The notes under the pieces are model-generated. The model did not search any database. It was not told the origin of the DNA and saw nothing but the letters and a program-made list of their open reading frames with translations. The position numbers and the translations under genes were made by a program. A stretch of DNA of 16,917 bases from an uncultured Succinatimonas sp. (GTDB lineage: Bacteria > Pseudomonadota > Gammaproteobacteria > Enterobacterales > Succinivibrionaceae), in assembly GCF_905203285.1 (NCBI RefSeq), contig NZ_CAJKVK010000043.1, positions 1-16,917 of the forward strand, given 5' to 3'. This document shows, piece after piece, positions 7,499 through 14,806 of this stretch; position 1 is the first letter of the stretch, and every line of letters begins with the position of its first letter.

Positions 7499-7621
7499 AT
7501 TAACAGTTATTCCACTATTGTTAATTACTGATATCGGCACGACAGTATTTTGCTGCCGATATCTCCAACGGTGTAAAAAAGATCCCCACAGCTCACTTAT
7601 TTACGATTTTTTAAACACCGT
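7499..7621. repeat. Run of inverted repeats between brnQ and gltS
   Basis: Three nested or adjacent stems lie just after brnQ: ATTAACA (7499-7505) / TGTTAAT (7519-7525); GATATCGGCA (7530-7539) / TGCCGATATC (7554-7563), a perfect 10-bp stem; and ACGGTGT plus six A (7568-7580) / six T, AA bulge, ACACCGT (7607-7621). None has a proper T tract right after it on either strand, so they are not classic terminators, though they may fold in the 3' ends of either transcript. Confidence 0.6.
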
Positions 7622-7659
7622 AAATTAATCTGCTTTTAAAACTCCGGAAAAATACGCAC

Positions 7660-7692
7660 ATGAAAAAAGGATCATCAAGATCCCTTTTTCAT
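7660..7692. terminator. Bidirectional terminator between convergent brnQ and gltS
   Basis: A 14-bp stem with one A-C mismatch, 7660-7673 against 7679-7692, closes a five-base ATCAA loop. The arms carry an A run on the left and a T run on the right inside the stem, and ATTTTC follows, so it can terminate transcription from both sides. It lies about 50 nt past the gltS stop and about 170 nt past the brnQ stop. Confidence 0.8.
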
Positions 7693-7742
7693 TTTCACTG
7701 CATATTACATATTAACAGCTTGCTAAACAAGCCATCTTCTTT

Positions 7743-8945
7743 TTAAAGAATATTAATAAATATAGTAAGAATTGTCGCATTTACAAAGTCAATGAATAAC
7801 GCACCGACAATCGGAACTACAAAGAAAGCTTTCGGCGACGGACCGTTAGCTCCGGTGAAAGTTTCCATATTTGCCATAGCATTAGGGGTAGCACCCAAAC
7901 CGAAACCGCAGTGACCGGTTGAAATAACCGCGGCATCGTAATCTTTACCCATAACTCTGAAAGTAACGAAGTAAGCAAACAGAGCCATTACCAAGGTTTG
8001 TACCAGCAAAATGGTAATCAAAGGAATAGCCAAAGAAGCAAGCTCCCACAGATTCATGGTCATAAGAGCGATTGCCAGGAAAAATTGCAGAGCAATACCG
8101 CCGATAACATTGATGGAGTGAAGCGGCATTTCAAGGTTCTTTTTATCCATTACATTGCGCACCAGCGCGGCAACCATCATCGGACCTAAGTAAGCAGGAA
8201 GAACGATGTTCAAATAATTTAGTCCAAGAATAATGAAATATCCGATACCCATGCAAACGATAATGAATGTAGTTGCGGAAAAAAGCAGATACTCGTTGAT
8301 ATTCTTTTGCTCTTTGGTAAGTTTGCCTTCAACCATCTCCGCGTTATCGGTGGTTTTCTTGGTGCGGAAAGATTTTAAATCATAATGTGCTAAAAGCGCT
8401 TTTCCGACCGGTCCGCCAATCATGCAGCCTGCTATCAAACCGAAAGTTGCGGCAGCGACTGAAACCGTAAGACCGGCCTCAAGGCCTGCTTTAACAAGCT
8501 CAGGGCCAAATGCTGCAGCGGTGCCATGTCCTCCGGTTAAAGCGATGGATCCTGCGGCAAGACCCATAAGCGGGTTTAAATCAAACATGTAGCTTAAAGA
8601 GATGCCGACGCAATTTTGTATCAGAATTAACACAATACAGACACAAAGAAACACCATCACGCTGATGCCACCTTTAACGAGCATTCTGAATGATGCTGAA
8701 AAACCGATAGTGGTAAAGAAGGCGAGCATTAATAAATTCTTTAATTGGTTATCAAAGGTAAATTGGAATAACTCAAGCTCATGGCCGAATAAAGTGAAAA
8801 TTGAAAAAACAATTCCCCCGATAACCGGAGCCGGAATAAAAAATCTTTTTAAAAGAGGGATCTGATTCTTTATCCATCTGCCAAGAAGTAGCAATGCAAC
8901 GGCAATAGCGAGGGTTTCCTGCATTCCGAACTCATAAGTAAACAT
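7743..8945 (-). CDS. gltS: Sodium/glutamate symporter GltS
   Basis: Inner-membrane carrier that takes up L-glutamate with Na+. The 400-aa protein (E. coli GltS 401) is strongly hydrophobic and shows the inverted-repeat architecture of the ESS family: N-terminal half with PAPVIGGIVFS, LMLAFFTTIGFSA and GSIALTGGHGTAAA (GGHGT at 138-142), a charged cytoplasmic linker at about residues 188-217, and C-terminal half with STGHCGFGLGATPNAMANM (residues about 342-360), the counterpart of the GGHGT loop. On the minus strand GGGGG lies seven bases before the ATG. A promoter and CRP-like site lie upstream, separated from mscL by a terminator, so it is probably transcribed alone. Confidence 0.96.
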   Translation of the reverse strand: MFTYEFGMQETLAIAVALLLLGRWIKNQIPLLKRFFIPAPVIGGIVFSIFTLFGHELELFQFTFDNQLKNLLMLAFFTTIGFSASFRMLVKGGISVMVFLCVCIVLILIQNCVGISLSYMFDLNPLMGLAAGSIALTGGHGTAAAFGPELVKAGLEAGLTVSVAAATFGLIAGCMIGGPVGKALLAHYDLKSFRTKKTTDNAEMVEGKLTKEQKNINEYLLFSATTFIIVCMGIGYFIILGLNYLNIVLPAYLGPMMVAALVRNVMDKKNLEMPLHSINVIGGIALQFFLAIALMTMNLWELASLAIPLITILLVQTLVMALFAYFVTFRVMGKDYDAAVISTGHCGFGLGATPNAMANMETFTGANGPSPKAFFVVPIVGALFIDFVNATILTIFINIL

Positions 8946-9014
8946 AATAAAACCCCCGAAATTTCACTTAACACTAAACTAAAGAAAATTTTACACAATC
9001 AAAACAATCCTCAA

Positions 9015-9043
9015 ACTATACCGCATTAGGGATTAAATTTAAA
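9015..9043 (-). promoter_or_regulatory. Candidate gltS promoter
   Basis: Read on the minus strand, TTTAAA (9043-9038) and TATAGT (9020-9015) are spaced by 17 nt and match four and five of six consensus positions. Transcription would start near 9008, leaving a leader of about 60 nt before gltS. Confidence 0.5.
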
Positions 9044-9045
9044 GG

Positions 9046-9061
9046 TGTAAGGCTTGTCACA
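9046..9061. promoter_or_regulatory. CRP-like site upstream of gltS
   Basis: On the minus strand TGTGA-CAAGCC-TTACA matches nine of ten conserved positions of the CRP consensus TGTGA-N6-TCACA. It lies immediately upstream of the -35 of the candidate gltS promoter, centred about 45 nt before the predicted start, close to a class II activator position. Confidence 0.5.
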
Positions 9062-9087
9062 AGGTAATTTAAACAGTTTTTCGTTTA

Positions 9088-9112
9088 AATAAAAAAAGCG
9101 CCGAAGCGCTTC
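9088..9112 (-). terminator. Intrinsic terminator of mscL
   Basis: On the minus strand AAGCGC (9111-9106), loop TTCG, GCGCTT (9101-9096) makes a 6-bp stem with a C(TTCG)G tetraloop, one of the most stable known, followed by a run of T (9097-9091) and further T-rich sequence. It lies about 30 nt after the mscL stop. A T-rich stretch on the other side means it could also work in the plus direction. Confidence 0.85.
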
Positions 9113-9140
9113 TTTTATTTATAACAACTCACCTGAATAA

Positions 9141-9614
9141 TTATTTGGCTGCGTTGTTTTTCATTAAATCACGGATCTCAGTTAAAAGCTCAATCTGAGG
9201 ATCGGGTTTAGCAGCGGCAGCTGCTGCGGCTTCGGCTTCAGCCTTGGCTTTGGCTTCATCTTCTTCAGCAGTGAAACGTTTTTGAATGTTAATAAAAACT
9301 TTCATAGCAATGAAAATTGACAAAGCGATTAACAAGAAATCAAAAATGGTTTGAATGAAAGCACCGTAATTCAATACGACTGCTTCATGAGTATCAGTCT
9401 TGTCCTGTAAGGTGATTGCCAAATCTTTAAAGTCAACGGATCCGACGATTACACCTAAAATCGGCATAATAACATCAGCAACTAAAGATGAAACAATCTT
9501 GGAAAATGCAGTACCGACAACGACACCGATTGCCATATCGATAACGTTACCGCGCATTGCAAATTTTTTAAATTCCTGTAAGAAGGAAGTTCCTGCAGCT
9601 TTTAAGTCTTTCAT
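9141..9614 (-). CDS. mscL: Large-conductance mechanosensitive channel MscL
   Basis: Homopentameric inner-membrane channel that opens under membrane tension and releases solutes on hypo-osmotic shock. The first membrane helix contains MRGNVIDMAIGVVVG...KIVSSLVADVIMP (about residues 20-51), the gate-lining part, and the second runs about 86-109 (IFDFLLIALSIFIAMKV). The conserved C-terminal bundle ends as LLTEIRDLMKNN. The frame is open to 9686, but the start at 9614 is chosen because MKDLKAAGTSFLQEFKKFAMRG fits the family N terminus and AAGG lies nine bases upstream. Length is 157 aa against 136 in E. coli; the extra residues are a few at the N terminus and a charged, alanine-rich linker at about residues 118-140. 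Confidence 0.95.
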   Translation of the reverse strand: MKDLKAAGTSFLQEFKKFAMRGNVIDMAIGVVVGTAFSKIVSSLVADVIMPILGVIVGSVDFKDLAITLQDKTDTHEAVVLNYGAFIQTIFDFLLIALSIFIAMKVFINIQKRFTAEEDEAKAKAEAEAAAAAAAKPDPQIELLTEIRDLMKNNAAK

Positions 9615-9696
9615 TTTTAACCTTGAAAAGTTTGTGCAAAAAAAACTAAGCTTAAACCTTATATAAACATTTGCATCAAACCCCAAAAGCGTTGAT

Positions 9697-9705
9697 ATTA
9701 TGCCA
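9697..9705 (-). promoter_or_regulatory. Candidate extended -10 of mscL
   Basis: On the minus strand TGGCATAAT (9705-9697) is an extended -10 about 83 nt before the mscL start. No good -35 is seen at the right distance, so support is modest. Confidence 0.3.
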
Positions 9706-9778
9706 TTTCAAAGTATTAAGTACTTATAAAACAACAAAAAATCAGGTTTAAACACGCGTGCGTATTCTACACTATTTT

Positions 9779-10678
9779 TTACGATTTATATCGATTTTTT
9801 GCACTTAATTTCAAGATCTGAGCGGCAGAGGCGTCATAGTATTGATTTAACATATCCATCTGCTTTTTAACTTCATCTTCGCTTTGAACATTTATGTACC
9901 AACATTTACGGGTAGGATCAAAACGATAGTTTAAAGCTTTAAGTTTATCTTTTATATCAAAAGGCGATCCTACGGCATAAATCTTGTACTCATGACGCAG
10001 TGCGCTTCCTATGAGCATCTCAAAAGCTTCGGGCTCTATATGCATAAGCCATAAAAGCGCAAGACAATCATCATAAGCACGATGGGCATCATAAAACCAA
10101 CCGCGAACCTGGCACAAAAATTCCAGTTTGCGTCCGTTATCCCCTAAAGCATCCCAGTTTACGCCAGACAAAGAGCAAGCCCAAGACAAATCACTTAAAG
10201 TAGGAAAGCGTCTATCAAAAAAAGGCCGATCAAATTTTGCATTATGCGCAACAACTAAAGGGCGTCCGGCAAGAATTTGTGAAACCTTGTCATTGTCAAA
10301 TCTATGACCTGCCACCATATCATCCGTAATATGAGTCAACTGCTGAATTTCCAAGGGAATTTTTTTACCCGGATCTTCAAATTCATCATAAATCTTATCG
10401 ATTGACAGCATGATTTTGCGATCAAATGAGTATGTAACCCGGACCATGCCAAGCTCAATAATTTTTTCCTGGTTACAGTCCATGCCAGTGGTTTCTGTAT
10501 CCAAGAAGACAACATGATGAACTCGTTCACCTTCTTGCGGCTCGTTAAGCTTAATCGGCAATTTAGTATTGATGCCGTCTACGGTTAATGGAATTCTTTC
10601 AAGCAAACGAAAATCCTCAGGATGCTTTTGAATTTCATCAAGACGCTCTAAAGGAAAAACAGAGTTTAAGTTGCTCAT
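9779..10678 (-). CDS. DnaQ-like DEDDh 3'-5' exonuclease with a C-terminal extension
   Basis: Predicted metal-dependent 3'-5' exonuclease of the DnaQ/RNase T superfamily. The nuclease core (about residues 54-215) carries all signature residues: FLDTETTG with D60 and E62 (Exo I), HNAKFDRPFF with D150 (Exo II) and HRAYDD with H199 and D204 (Exo III, DEDDh subtype), so catalysis should be intact. About 50 residues precede it and about 85 follow. The C-terminal part (YKIYAVGSPFDIKDKLKALNYRFDPTRKCWYI) looks like a small separate domain present in some DnaQ-like proteins of unclear role. It is too long for RNase T and not clearly ExoX or PolIII epsilon, so no symbol is given. The minus-strand start has AGGA about 10 nt upstream. 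It is divergent from the men cluster with no evident functional link. Confidence 0.85.
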   Translation of the reverse strand: MSNLNSVFPLERLDEIQKHPEDFRLLERIPLTVDGINTKLPIKLNEPQEGERVHHVVFLDTETTGMDCNQEKIIELGMVRVTYSFDRKIMLSIDKIYDEFEDPGKKIPLEIQQLTHITDDMVAGHRFDNDKVSQILAGRPLVVAHNAKFDRPFFDRRFPTLSDLSWACSLSGVNWDALGDNGRKLEFLCQVRGWFYDAHRAYDDCLALLWLMHIEPEAFEMLIGSALRHEYKIYAVGSPFDIKDKLKALNYRFDPTRKCWYINVQSEDEVKKQMDMLNQYYDASAAQILKLSAKNRYKS

Positions 10679-10710
10679 AAAATCATCATCCTAATTAAAT
10701 CTTTTTCATA

Positions 10711-10736
10711 TGGTAAATCTAAAAGAGTCTTTACCA
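10711..10736. repeat. Inverted repeat in the divergent exonuclease-menI gap
   Basis: TGGTAAA (10711-10717) and TTTACCA (10730-10736) form a 7-bp inverted repeat with a 12-nt centre. The right arm overlaps a direct repeat AGTCTTT (10726-10732 and 10739-10745). The arrangement could be an operator serving both divergent genes. I see no convincing promoter pair here: TAAAAT at 10771-10776 and GATATT at 10780-10785 are weak -10 candidates for menI. Confidence 0.4.
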
Positions 10737-10807
10737 AAGTCTTTGTGACTAAATATTTAAAAAATTGGAGTAAAATACCGATATTTTAGCTTCAGGTAAT
10801 AAAGTAT

Positions 10808-11203
10808 ATGGAACTGTCAGTATCTTCTTCAATGCAGGATTTTTTAGGGATTTCTTTTACTCATATTACCGAAAAAGAATTAACTGCAACAATGCCGGTC
10901 AACGAAAGAACCTGTCAGGTACATGGTTTTTTAAACGGCGGAGCATCTCTTGCATTATGCGAAATATGTGCCGGAACCCTATCTTTGCATCTTTTAAAAA
11001 ATACCGGTAAAACCGCATTAGGAGTTCAGGTTTCTGCCAATCATTTAAAAACAGCCAAATTAGGTGAAACAGTTACCTGCAAAGTAACACCGGTAAAAAT
11101 CGGGAAATCTCTTCATGTTTTTGACACTCTGGTTTTAAACAAAAATAACGAAATTCTTTGTCGTGCAAGCGTCACCAATATGGTGGTAACACTGAATAAA
11201 TAA
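10808..11203 (+). CDS. menI: Hotdog-fold 1,4-dihydroxy-2-naphthoyl-CoA thioesterase (MenI-like)
   Basis: Predicted cytoplasmic thioesterase that hydrolyses DHNA-CoA to DHNA, the substrate of MenA. The 131-aa protein is a single hotdog domain of the PaaI/YdiI group: TMPVNERTCQVHGFLNGGASLALCE corresponds to E. coli MenI TMPVDSRTKQPFGLLHGGAS..LAE, with the general-base glutamate at E52 and the conserved ANH motif at about residues 77-79. The usual His of HGGAS is Asn here. The function rests on first place in a men operon, 12 nt before menF; without that context only 'PaaI-type thioesterase' could be claimed. The ribosome site is weak (AGG at 10796-10798). Confidence 0.82.
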   Translation: MELSVSSSMQDFLGISFTHITEKELTATMPVNERTCQVHGFLNGGASLALCEICAGTLSLHLLKNTGKTALGVQVSANHLKTAKLGETVTCKVTPVKIGKSLHVFDTLVLNKNNEILCRASVTNMVVTLNK

Positions 11204-11215
11204 AACGGATCCTTT

Positions 11216-12331
11216 ATGTTTTTTTCTTTAAAAGACATTGATATTTTTATTAATTCACTGCAAATGCTGATATCTTCAAATGAGGATTTTGTTGTCTTTC
11301 GTCATATGCAAGATAGCAAAATGCACTTTTTATCAGTACAACAAAACAGTAATGCCAAAGAAGCTTTTATCCTGGCACCGTTTAATCCTGAATCAAAGCC
11401 TTTATATCTTAAAGTTTACAAGCATATTGAAGGAAATATTGAAGACCTTAACAGCTTCATCAAAGAAAATTATTCGCATTTAAATTTTGCAAAAACAATA
11501 ATCTCTCAATCATGCACAGATGATTTGGGAAATGAAAAAATCCAATCTGACTGCAAAAAAGCAAATGATAAAGCTTATAAAGATTACGTAAAGGCTTTCA
11601 CAAAATTCAAGCAAGAATTAGTTAAAGAAAATTTTGCAAAATTAGTTTTATCAAGGCCCTATTTTTGTCTTCCTAAAAAGAACTTGAGTTATAGCTTTTT
11701 AGAATTATGCAAAACATATCCAAACGCATTCTGCTATATAGCAAAAGTTGGCTCAAAAGGTATTTTCATGGGGGCAAGTCCCGAAATTCTAGCCTCAGTT
11801 GACGACAATGTTCTAAAGACGATGTCTCTTGCGGGAACCATGCCTAAAAGCTCAAATAATCATTATGAATGGTCACCAAAAAACATTAAAGAACAGCAAT
11901 TGGTTACGGATTACATTATTTCCAAACTCAGGCCTTATGCCACAAGCGTCACTGCAACAGCCCCCACGACCCATGAAGCGGGACCTGTGGTTCATCTGCT
12001 TACCAAAATTTCAGCAAATATAAATAACGATACTGACAGACTTTCAGCGGTATCAAGTCTGCATCCTACGCCAGCCGTCTGCGGTCTGCCAAAAGAGAAG
12101 GCGTTAAAATTCATTCTGGAAAATGAGGGTTATAAAAGAGAGTATTACGCAGGATATATAGGACTTATATCTCCAAATAATCTCAAGCTTTTTGTTAACT
12201 TAAGATGCTTGTTCTTTAACGGAAAAACTGCTGTTTTATATGCTGGCGGAGGATTGCTTAAAGACTCAATTCTTGAAGAAGAATGGCAGGAAACTGAAAA
12301 TAAACTTAAAACCTTAAGAGATCTTATTTAA
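11216..12331 (+). CDS. menF: Isochorismate synthase MenF (short form)
   Basis: Converts chorismate to isochorismate with Mg2+, the committed step to menaquinone. The chorismate-binding domain fills about residues 120-371: FAKLVLSRPY with the catalytic-base lysine K142, FMGASPE (184-190), SLAGTMP (204-210), KNIKEQQLV with metal-ligand E226, LHPTPAVCG (282-290), REYYAGYIG and the late YAGGGLLKDS. The N-terminal half is short and divergent, giving 371 aa against 431 in E. coli MenF; this compact form and the W-S-x-K-N-I-x-E-Q-Q pattern resemble Bacteroidota isochorismate synthases. EntC-type enzymes do the same reaction, but the men neighbours settle the role. Its TAA overlaps the menD ATG by one base (TAATG). 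Confidence 0.93.
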   Translation: MFFSLKDIDIFINSLQMLISSNEDFVVFRHMQDSKMHFLSVQQNSNAKEAFILAPFNPESKPLYLKVYKHIEGNIEDLNSFIKENYSHLNFAKTIISQSCTDDLGNEKIQSDCKKANDKAYKDYVKAFTKFKQELVKENFAKLVLSRPYFCLPKKNLSYSFLELCKTYPNAFCYIAKVGSKGIFMGASPEILASVDDNVLKTMSLAGTMPKSSNNHYEWSPKNIKEQQLVTDYIISKLRPYATSVTATAPTTHEAGPVVHLLTKISANINNDTDRLSAVSSLHPTPAVCGLPKEKALKFILENEGYKREYYAGYIGLISPNNLKLFVNLRCLFFNGKTAVLYAGGGLLKDSILEEEWQETENKLKTLRDLI

Positions 12332-13971
12332 TGTTTACCGAAAAAAAGAACGTTTTAGAACTTATTGCTTTACTTAAAGCCCATAAAATCGAACATGCGG
12401 TGTTATGCCCCGGTTCACGTGATATCCCGATTGTTCAAGGGATCTCCCAATGCCCAGATATTTCCTGTTACTCAGTAACCGATGAGAGATCGGCCGGATT
12501 TTTCGCTCTTGGCATCATTATGTCTTTAAAAAAGCCTTGCGCCGTTATTGTTACTTCAGGATCTGCACTTTTAAATCTGCATCCGGCTGTTTCAGAGGCT
12601 TTTTATCGTCAATTACCGCTTTTAGTTATTTCTGCAGATAGAAGCCTTGCTTGGATCGGACAGATGGATGGACAGACTGTCAATCAAACTAACGTTTTTA
12701 ATTCTCTAGTGAAATATTCAGGAACACTCAATGAAATAAAAGATGCTACTGATAAATGGCTGTGCAATCGTGTTTGCAACGAAGCATTACTGGCGCTTAA
12801 TGAAAAACCTTTTGCTCCGATTCATTTAAATGTCCCGATAAGCGATCCTTTTTTCACTTTTAGTGAGGAAAAACTCCCTGACGCTAGAGTTATAAGCAAA
12901 CTTAAGCTTTCCAACCTTAAAAAGGTTATTCAAAAACACCAAAAAATCATGGTAGTTATCGGTCAAAATGATATTGATTACCGTTTAACTATCTATGACA
13001 AAGAAGCTTTATCGAAAAAATACGCGGTTTACTGTGAACATATAGGCAATGCCCAGCACTGCGATTTTATTTCCGCTGGAGACGGTATTTTCTCAAAAAT
13101 AACGACTGAAAATAATAACCTTATTCCCGATCTGGTTATAAGCCTTGGCGGTCACATCGTTTCAAAACAGTTAAAACAATTTATAAGAAAAATTGACTGT
13201 ACCCATATAGAAATAAATGATGACGGCAAAGTTTATGATGTTTTTCAAAAACTTCAGTACATAGTTAAAGCGTCTTTTAAAGAAGCGATAAATTATCTGT
13301 GTTCAGTTACTGATATAAACAGCCGATTAACCTCAAAAGATTTTGCCTTTTCTAAAGCACCGGAGCATATTGATATACCATTTAGCCAAATCGGCATTAC
13401 CAAGTTGTTTTTAAGTAAAATCAATTTTCCGTGCTATCTGCATCTTGCTAACAGTTCTACCGTACGCTACGCATCCTACTTTAAAGTTCCATCATTTATA
13501 AATGTTCATTCAAACCGTGGAATCAACGGTATTGAAGGATCGTTATCGGCAGCTGTAGGATCCGCTTGCGCCATACCGAATATGCTTCATTTTATTTTAA
13601 TAGGAGATCTGTCATTTTTCTATGATATGAATGCCTTATGGAATCCGCAGCTTACTAAAAATTTACGCGTTATTCTATTTAACAACTCAGGCGGTGAAAT
13701 TTTTTCAGCACTGCCCGGACTTTCTCTTAATGATAAAGCAAAAAATTTTGTAACCGCTCCTCATAATGCTACAGGTAAAGCATGGGCACAAGAATGCGGT
13801 TTTAAAACATACACAGTAACTGATAACGAAGATTTTATCGGAATACTTGATGATTTTATCTGTAATGACGGCAGCAATAAATTTATTGAAGTCTTTACTG
13901 ACAAAGAAAAAGATATGGCTGCTTTAAAATTTTTCAAAGAACAATTAGAGCTTAACTCCATTAATGTTTAG
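12331..13971 (+). CDS. menD: SEPHCHC synthase MenD (2-succinyl-5-enolpyruvyl-6-hydroxy-3-cyclohexene-1-carboxylate synthase)
   Basis: ThDP- and Mg2+-dependent enzyme that decarboxylates 2-oxoglutarate and adds the succinyl-semialdehyde unit to isochorismate, giving SEPHCHC. The 546-aa protein has the three-domain ThDP layout: N-terminal pyrimidine-binding domain with CPGSRD (26-31) and DERSAGFFALG holding the cofactor-activating E52, then TSGSALLNLHPAVSEAF; a central domain; and a C-terminal diphosphate domain with GDLSFFYDMNALWN (from about residue 425) and FNNSGGEIF (about 450). The start is set by one-base overlap with menF, with AGAGAT inside menF as a possible ribosome site. WIGQMDGQTVNQ and NVPISDPFF are typical of the Bacteroidota branch as I know it. 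Confidence 0.96.
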   Translation: MFTEKKNVLELIALLKAHKIEHAVLCPGSRDIPIVQGISQCPDISCYSVTDERSAGFFALGIIMSLKKPCAVIVTSGSALLNLHPAVSEAFYRQLPLLVISADRSLAWIGQMDGQTVNQTNVFNSLVKYSGTLNEIKDATDKWLCNRVCNEALLALNEKPFAPIHLNVPISDPFFTFSEEKLPDARVISKLKLSNLKKVIQKHQKIMVVIGQNDIDYRLTIYDKEALSKKYAVYCEHIGNAQHCDFISAGDGIFSKITTENNNLIPDLVISLGGHIVSKQLKQFIRKIDCTHIEINDDGKVYDVFQKLQYIVKASFKEAINYLCSVTDINSRLTSKDFAFSKAPEHIDIPFSQIGITKLFLSKINFPCYLHLANSSTVRYASYFKVPSFINVHSNRGINGIEGSLSAAVGSACAIPNMLHFILIGDLSFFYDMNALWNPQLTKNLRVILFNNSGGEIFSALPGLSLNDKAKNFVTAPHNATGKAWAQECGFKTYTVTDNEDFIGILDDFICNDGSNKFIEVFTDKEKDMAALKFFKEQLELNSINV

Positions 13972-13981
13972 AGAGGTTGTT

Positions 13982-14797
13982 ATGCGTCAATGGCAGACAA
14001 TTAAAGAATATTCAGACATTCTTTTTAATTTTTACGAAGGTATAGCAAAAATCACGATTAATCGTCCGCGTTACCGCAATGCCTTTACTCCGACAACCGT
14101 AATGCAGCTTATAGATGCGTTTAATATCTGTCGTGAACGCGGTGATATTCGAGTAATAATTTTAACCGGTGCAGGTGATAAAGCTTTTTGCTCAGGCGGA
14201 GATATGCATGTTAAAGGACGCGGAGGATATATTGATGAAAACGGTGTTCCGAGACTCAATATTCTTGATGTGCAAAAGCAAATCAGAACGATTCCCAAGC
14301 CTGTCATTGCCATGGTAAACGGCTATGCCATAGGCGGAGGACATGTTCTTCATGTCGTGTGCGATCTCTCAATAGCATCAGACAATGCGATATTCGGTCA
14401 AACCGGTCCTAAAGTAGGATCTTTTGATGCAGGGTTCGGTTCTTCTTATTTAGCTCGTATCGTAGGGCAGAAGAAAGCCCGCGAAATTTGGTTCTTATGC
14501 CGTCAATACTCAGCACAAGAAGCCTTGGATATGGGGCTTGTAAACAAAGTTGTCCCTTTATCAGAACTTGAAAATGAAACCGTTTTATGGGCAAAAACCA
14601 TGATGGAGCACAGCCCTTTAGCTTTAAGGATGATTAAAGCAGGACTTAATGCCGAGCTTGACGGTCAAACCGGCATCCAAGAACTCGCTGGCGATGCAAC
14701 CATGCTTTATTACATGACCGATGAGGCTCAAGAAGGCGGCAGAGCCTTTTTAGAGAAAAGAAAACCTGAATTTAACCTTAAACCACGCTGTCCTTAA
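13982..14797 (+). CDS. menB: 1,4-dihydroxy-2-naphthoyl-CoA synthase MenB
   Basis: Crotonase-fold enzyme that closes the second ring of OSB-CoA to give DHNA-CoA. An in-frame ATG exists at 13964 overlapping menD, but 13982 is preferred: AGAGAGG at 13970-13976 lies five bases upstream and MRQWQTIKEY matches family N termini. Visible residues are FCSGGD (69-74), YAIGGGHVLH (115-124) and FGQTGPKVGSFDAG. Q140, G142 and W170 correspond to the bicarbonate site Q154/G156/W184 of E. coli MenB and D149 to catalytic D163, so this is a bicarbonate-dependent type. The length is 271 aa. VKGRGGYI, SFDAGFG and LNAELDG...ELAGDATMLYYMTDEAQEG are closer to Bacteroidota or Bacillus MenB than to E. coli. Confidence 0.97.
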   Translation: MRQWQTIKEYSDILFNFYEGIAKITINRPRYRNAFTPTTVMQLIDAFNICRERGDIRVIILTGAGDKAFCSGGDMHVKGRGGYIDENGVPRLNILDVQKQIRTIPKPVIAMVNGYAIGGGHVLHVVCDLSIASDNAIFGQTGPKVGSFDAGFGSSYLARIVGQKKAREIWFLCRQYSAQEALDMGLVNKVVPLSELENETVLWAKTMMEHSPLALRMIKAGLNAELDGQTGIQELAGDATMLYYMTDEAQEGGRAFLEKRKPEFNLKPRCP

Positions 14798-14806
14798 GAG
14801 AATAAT

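Noticed and set aside
9067..9090. ATTTAAAC / GTTTAAAT inverted repeat next to the mscL terminator as an operator
   Set aside because: Entirely AT-rich and easily expected by chance; it lies between a terminator and the CRP-like site without a clear role.
9615..9686. N-terminal extension of mscL by 24 residues
   Set aside because: The extension is unlike any MscL N terminus; the ATG at 9614 has an AAGG upstream and fits the family.
13964..13981. Earlier menB start overlapping menD
   Set aside because: The ATG at 13982 has a much better ribosome site and fits the MenB N terminus.
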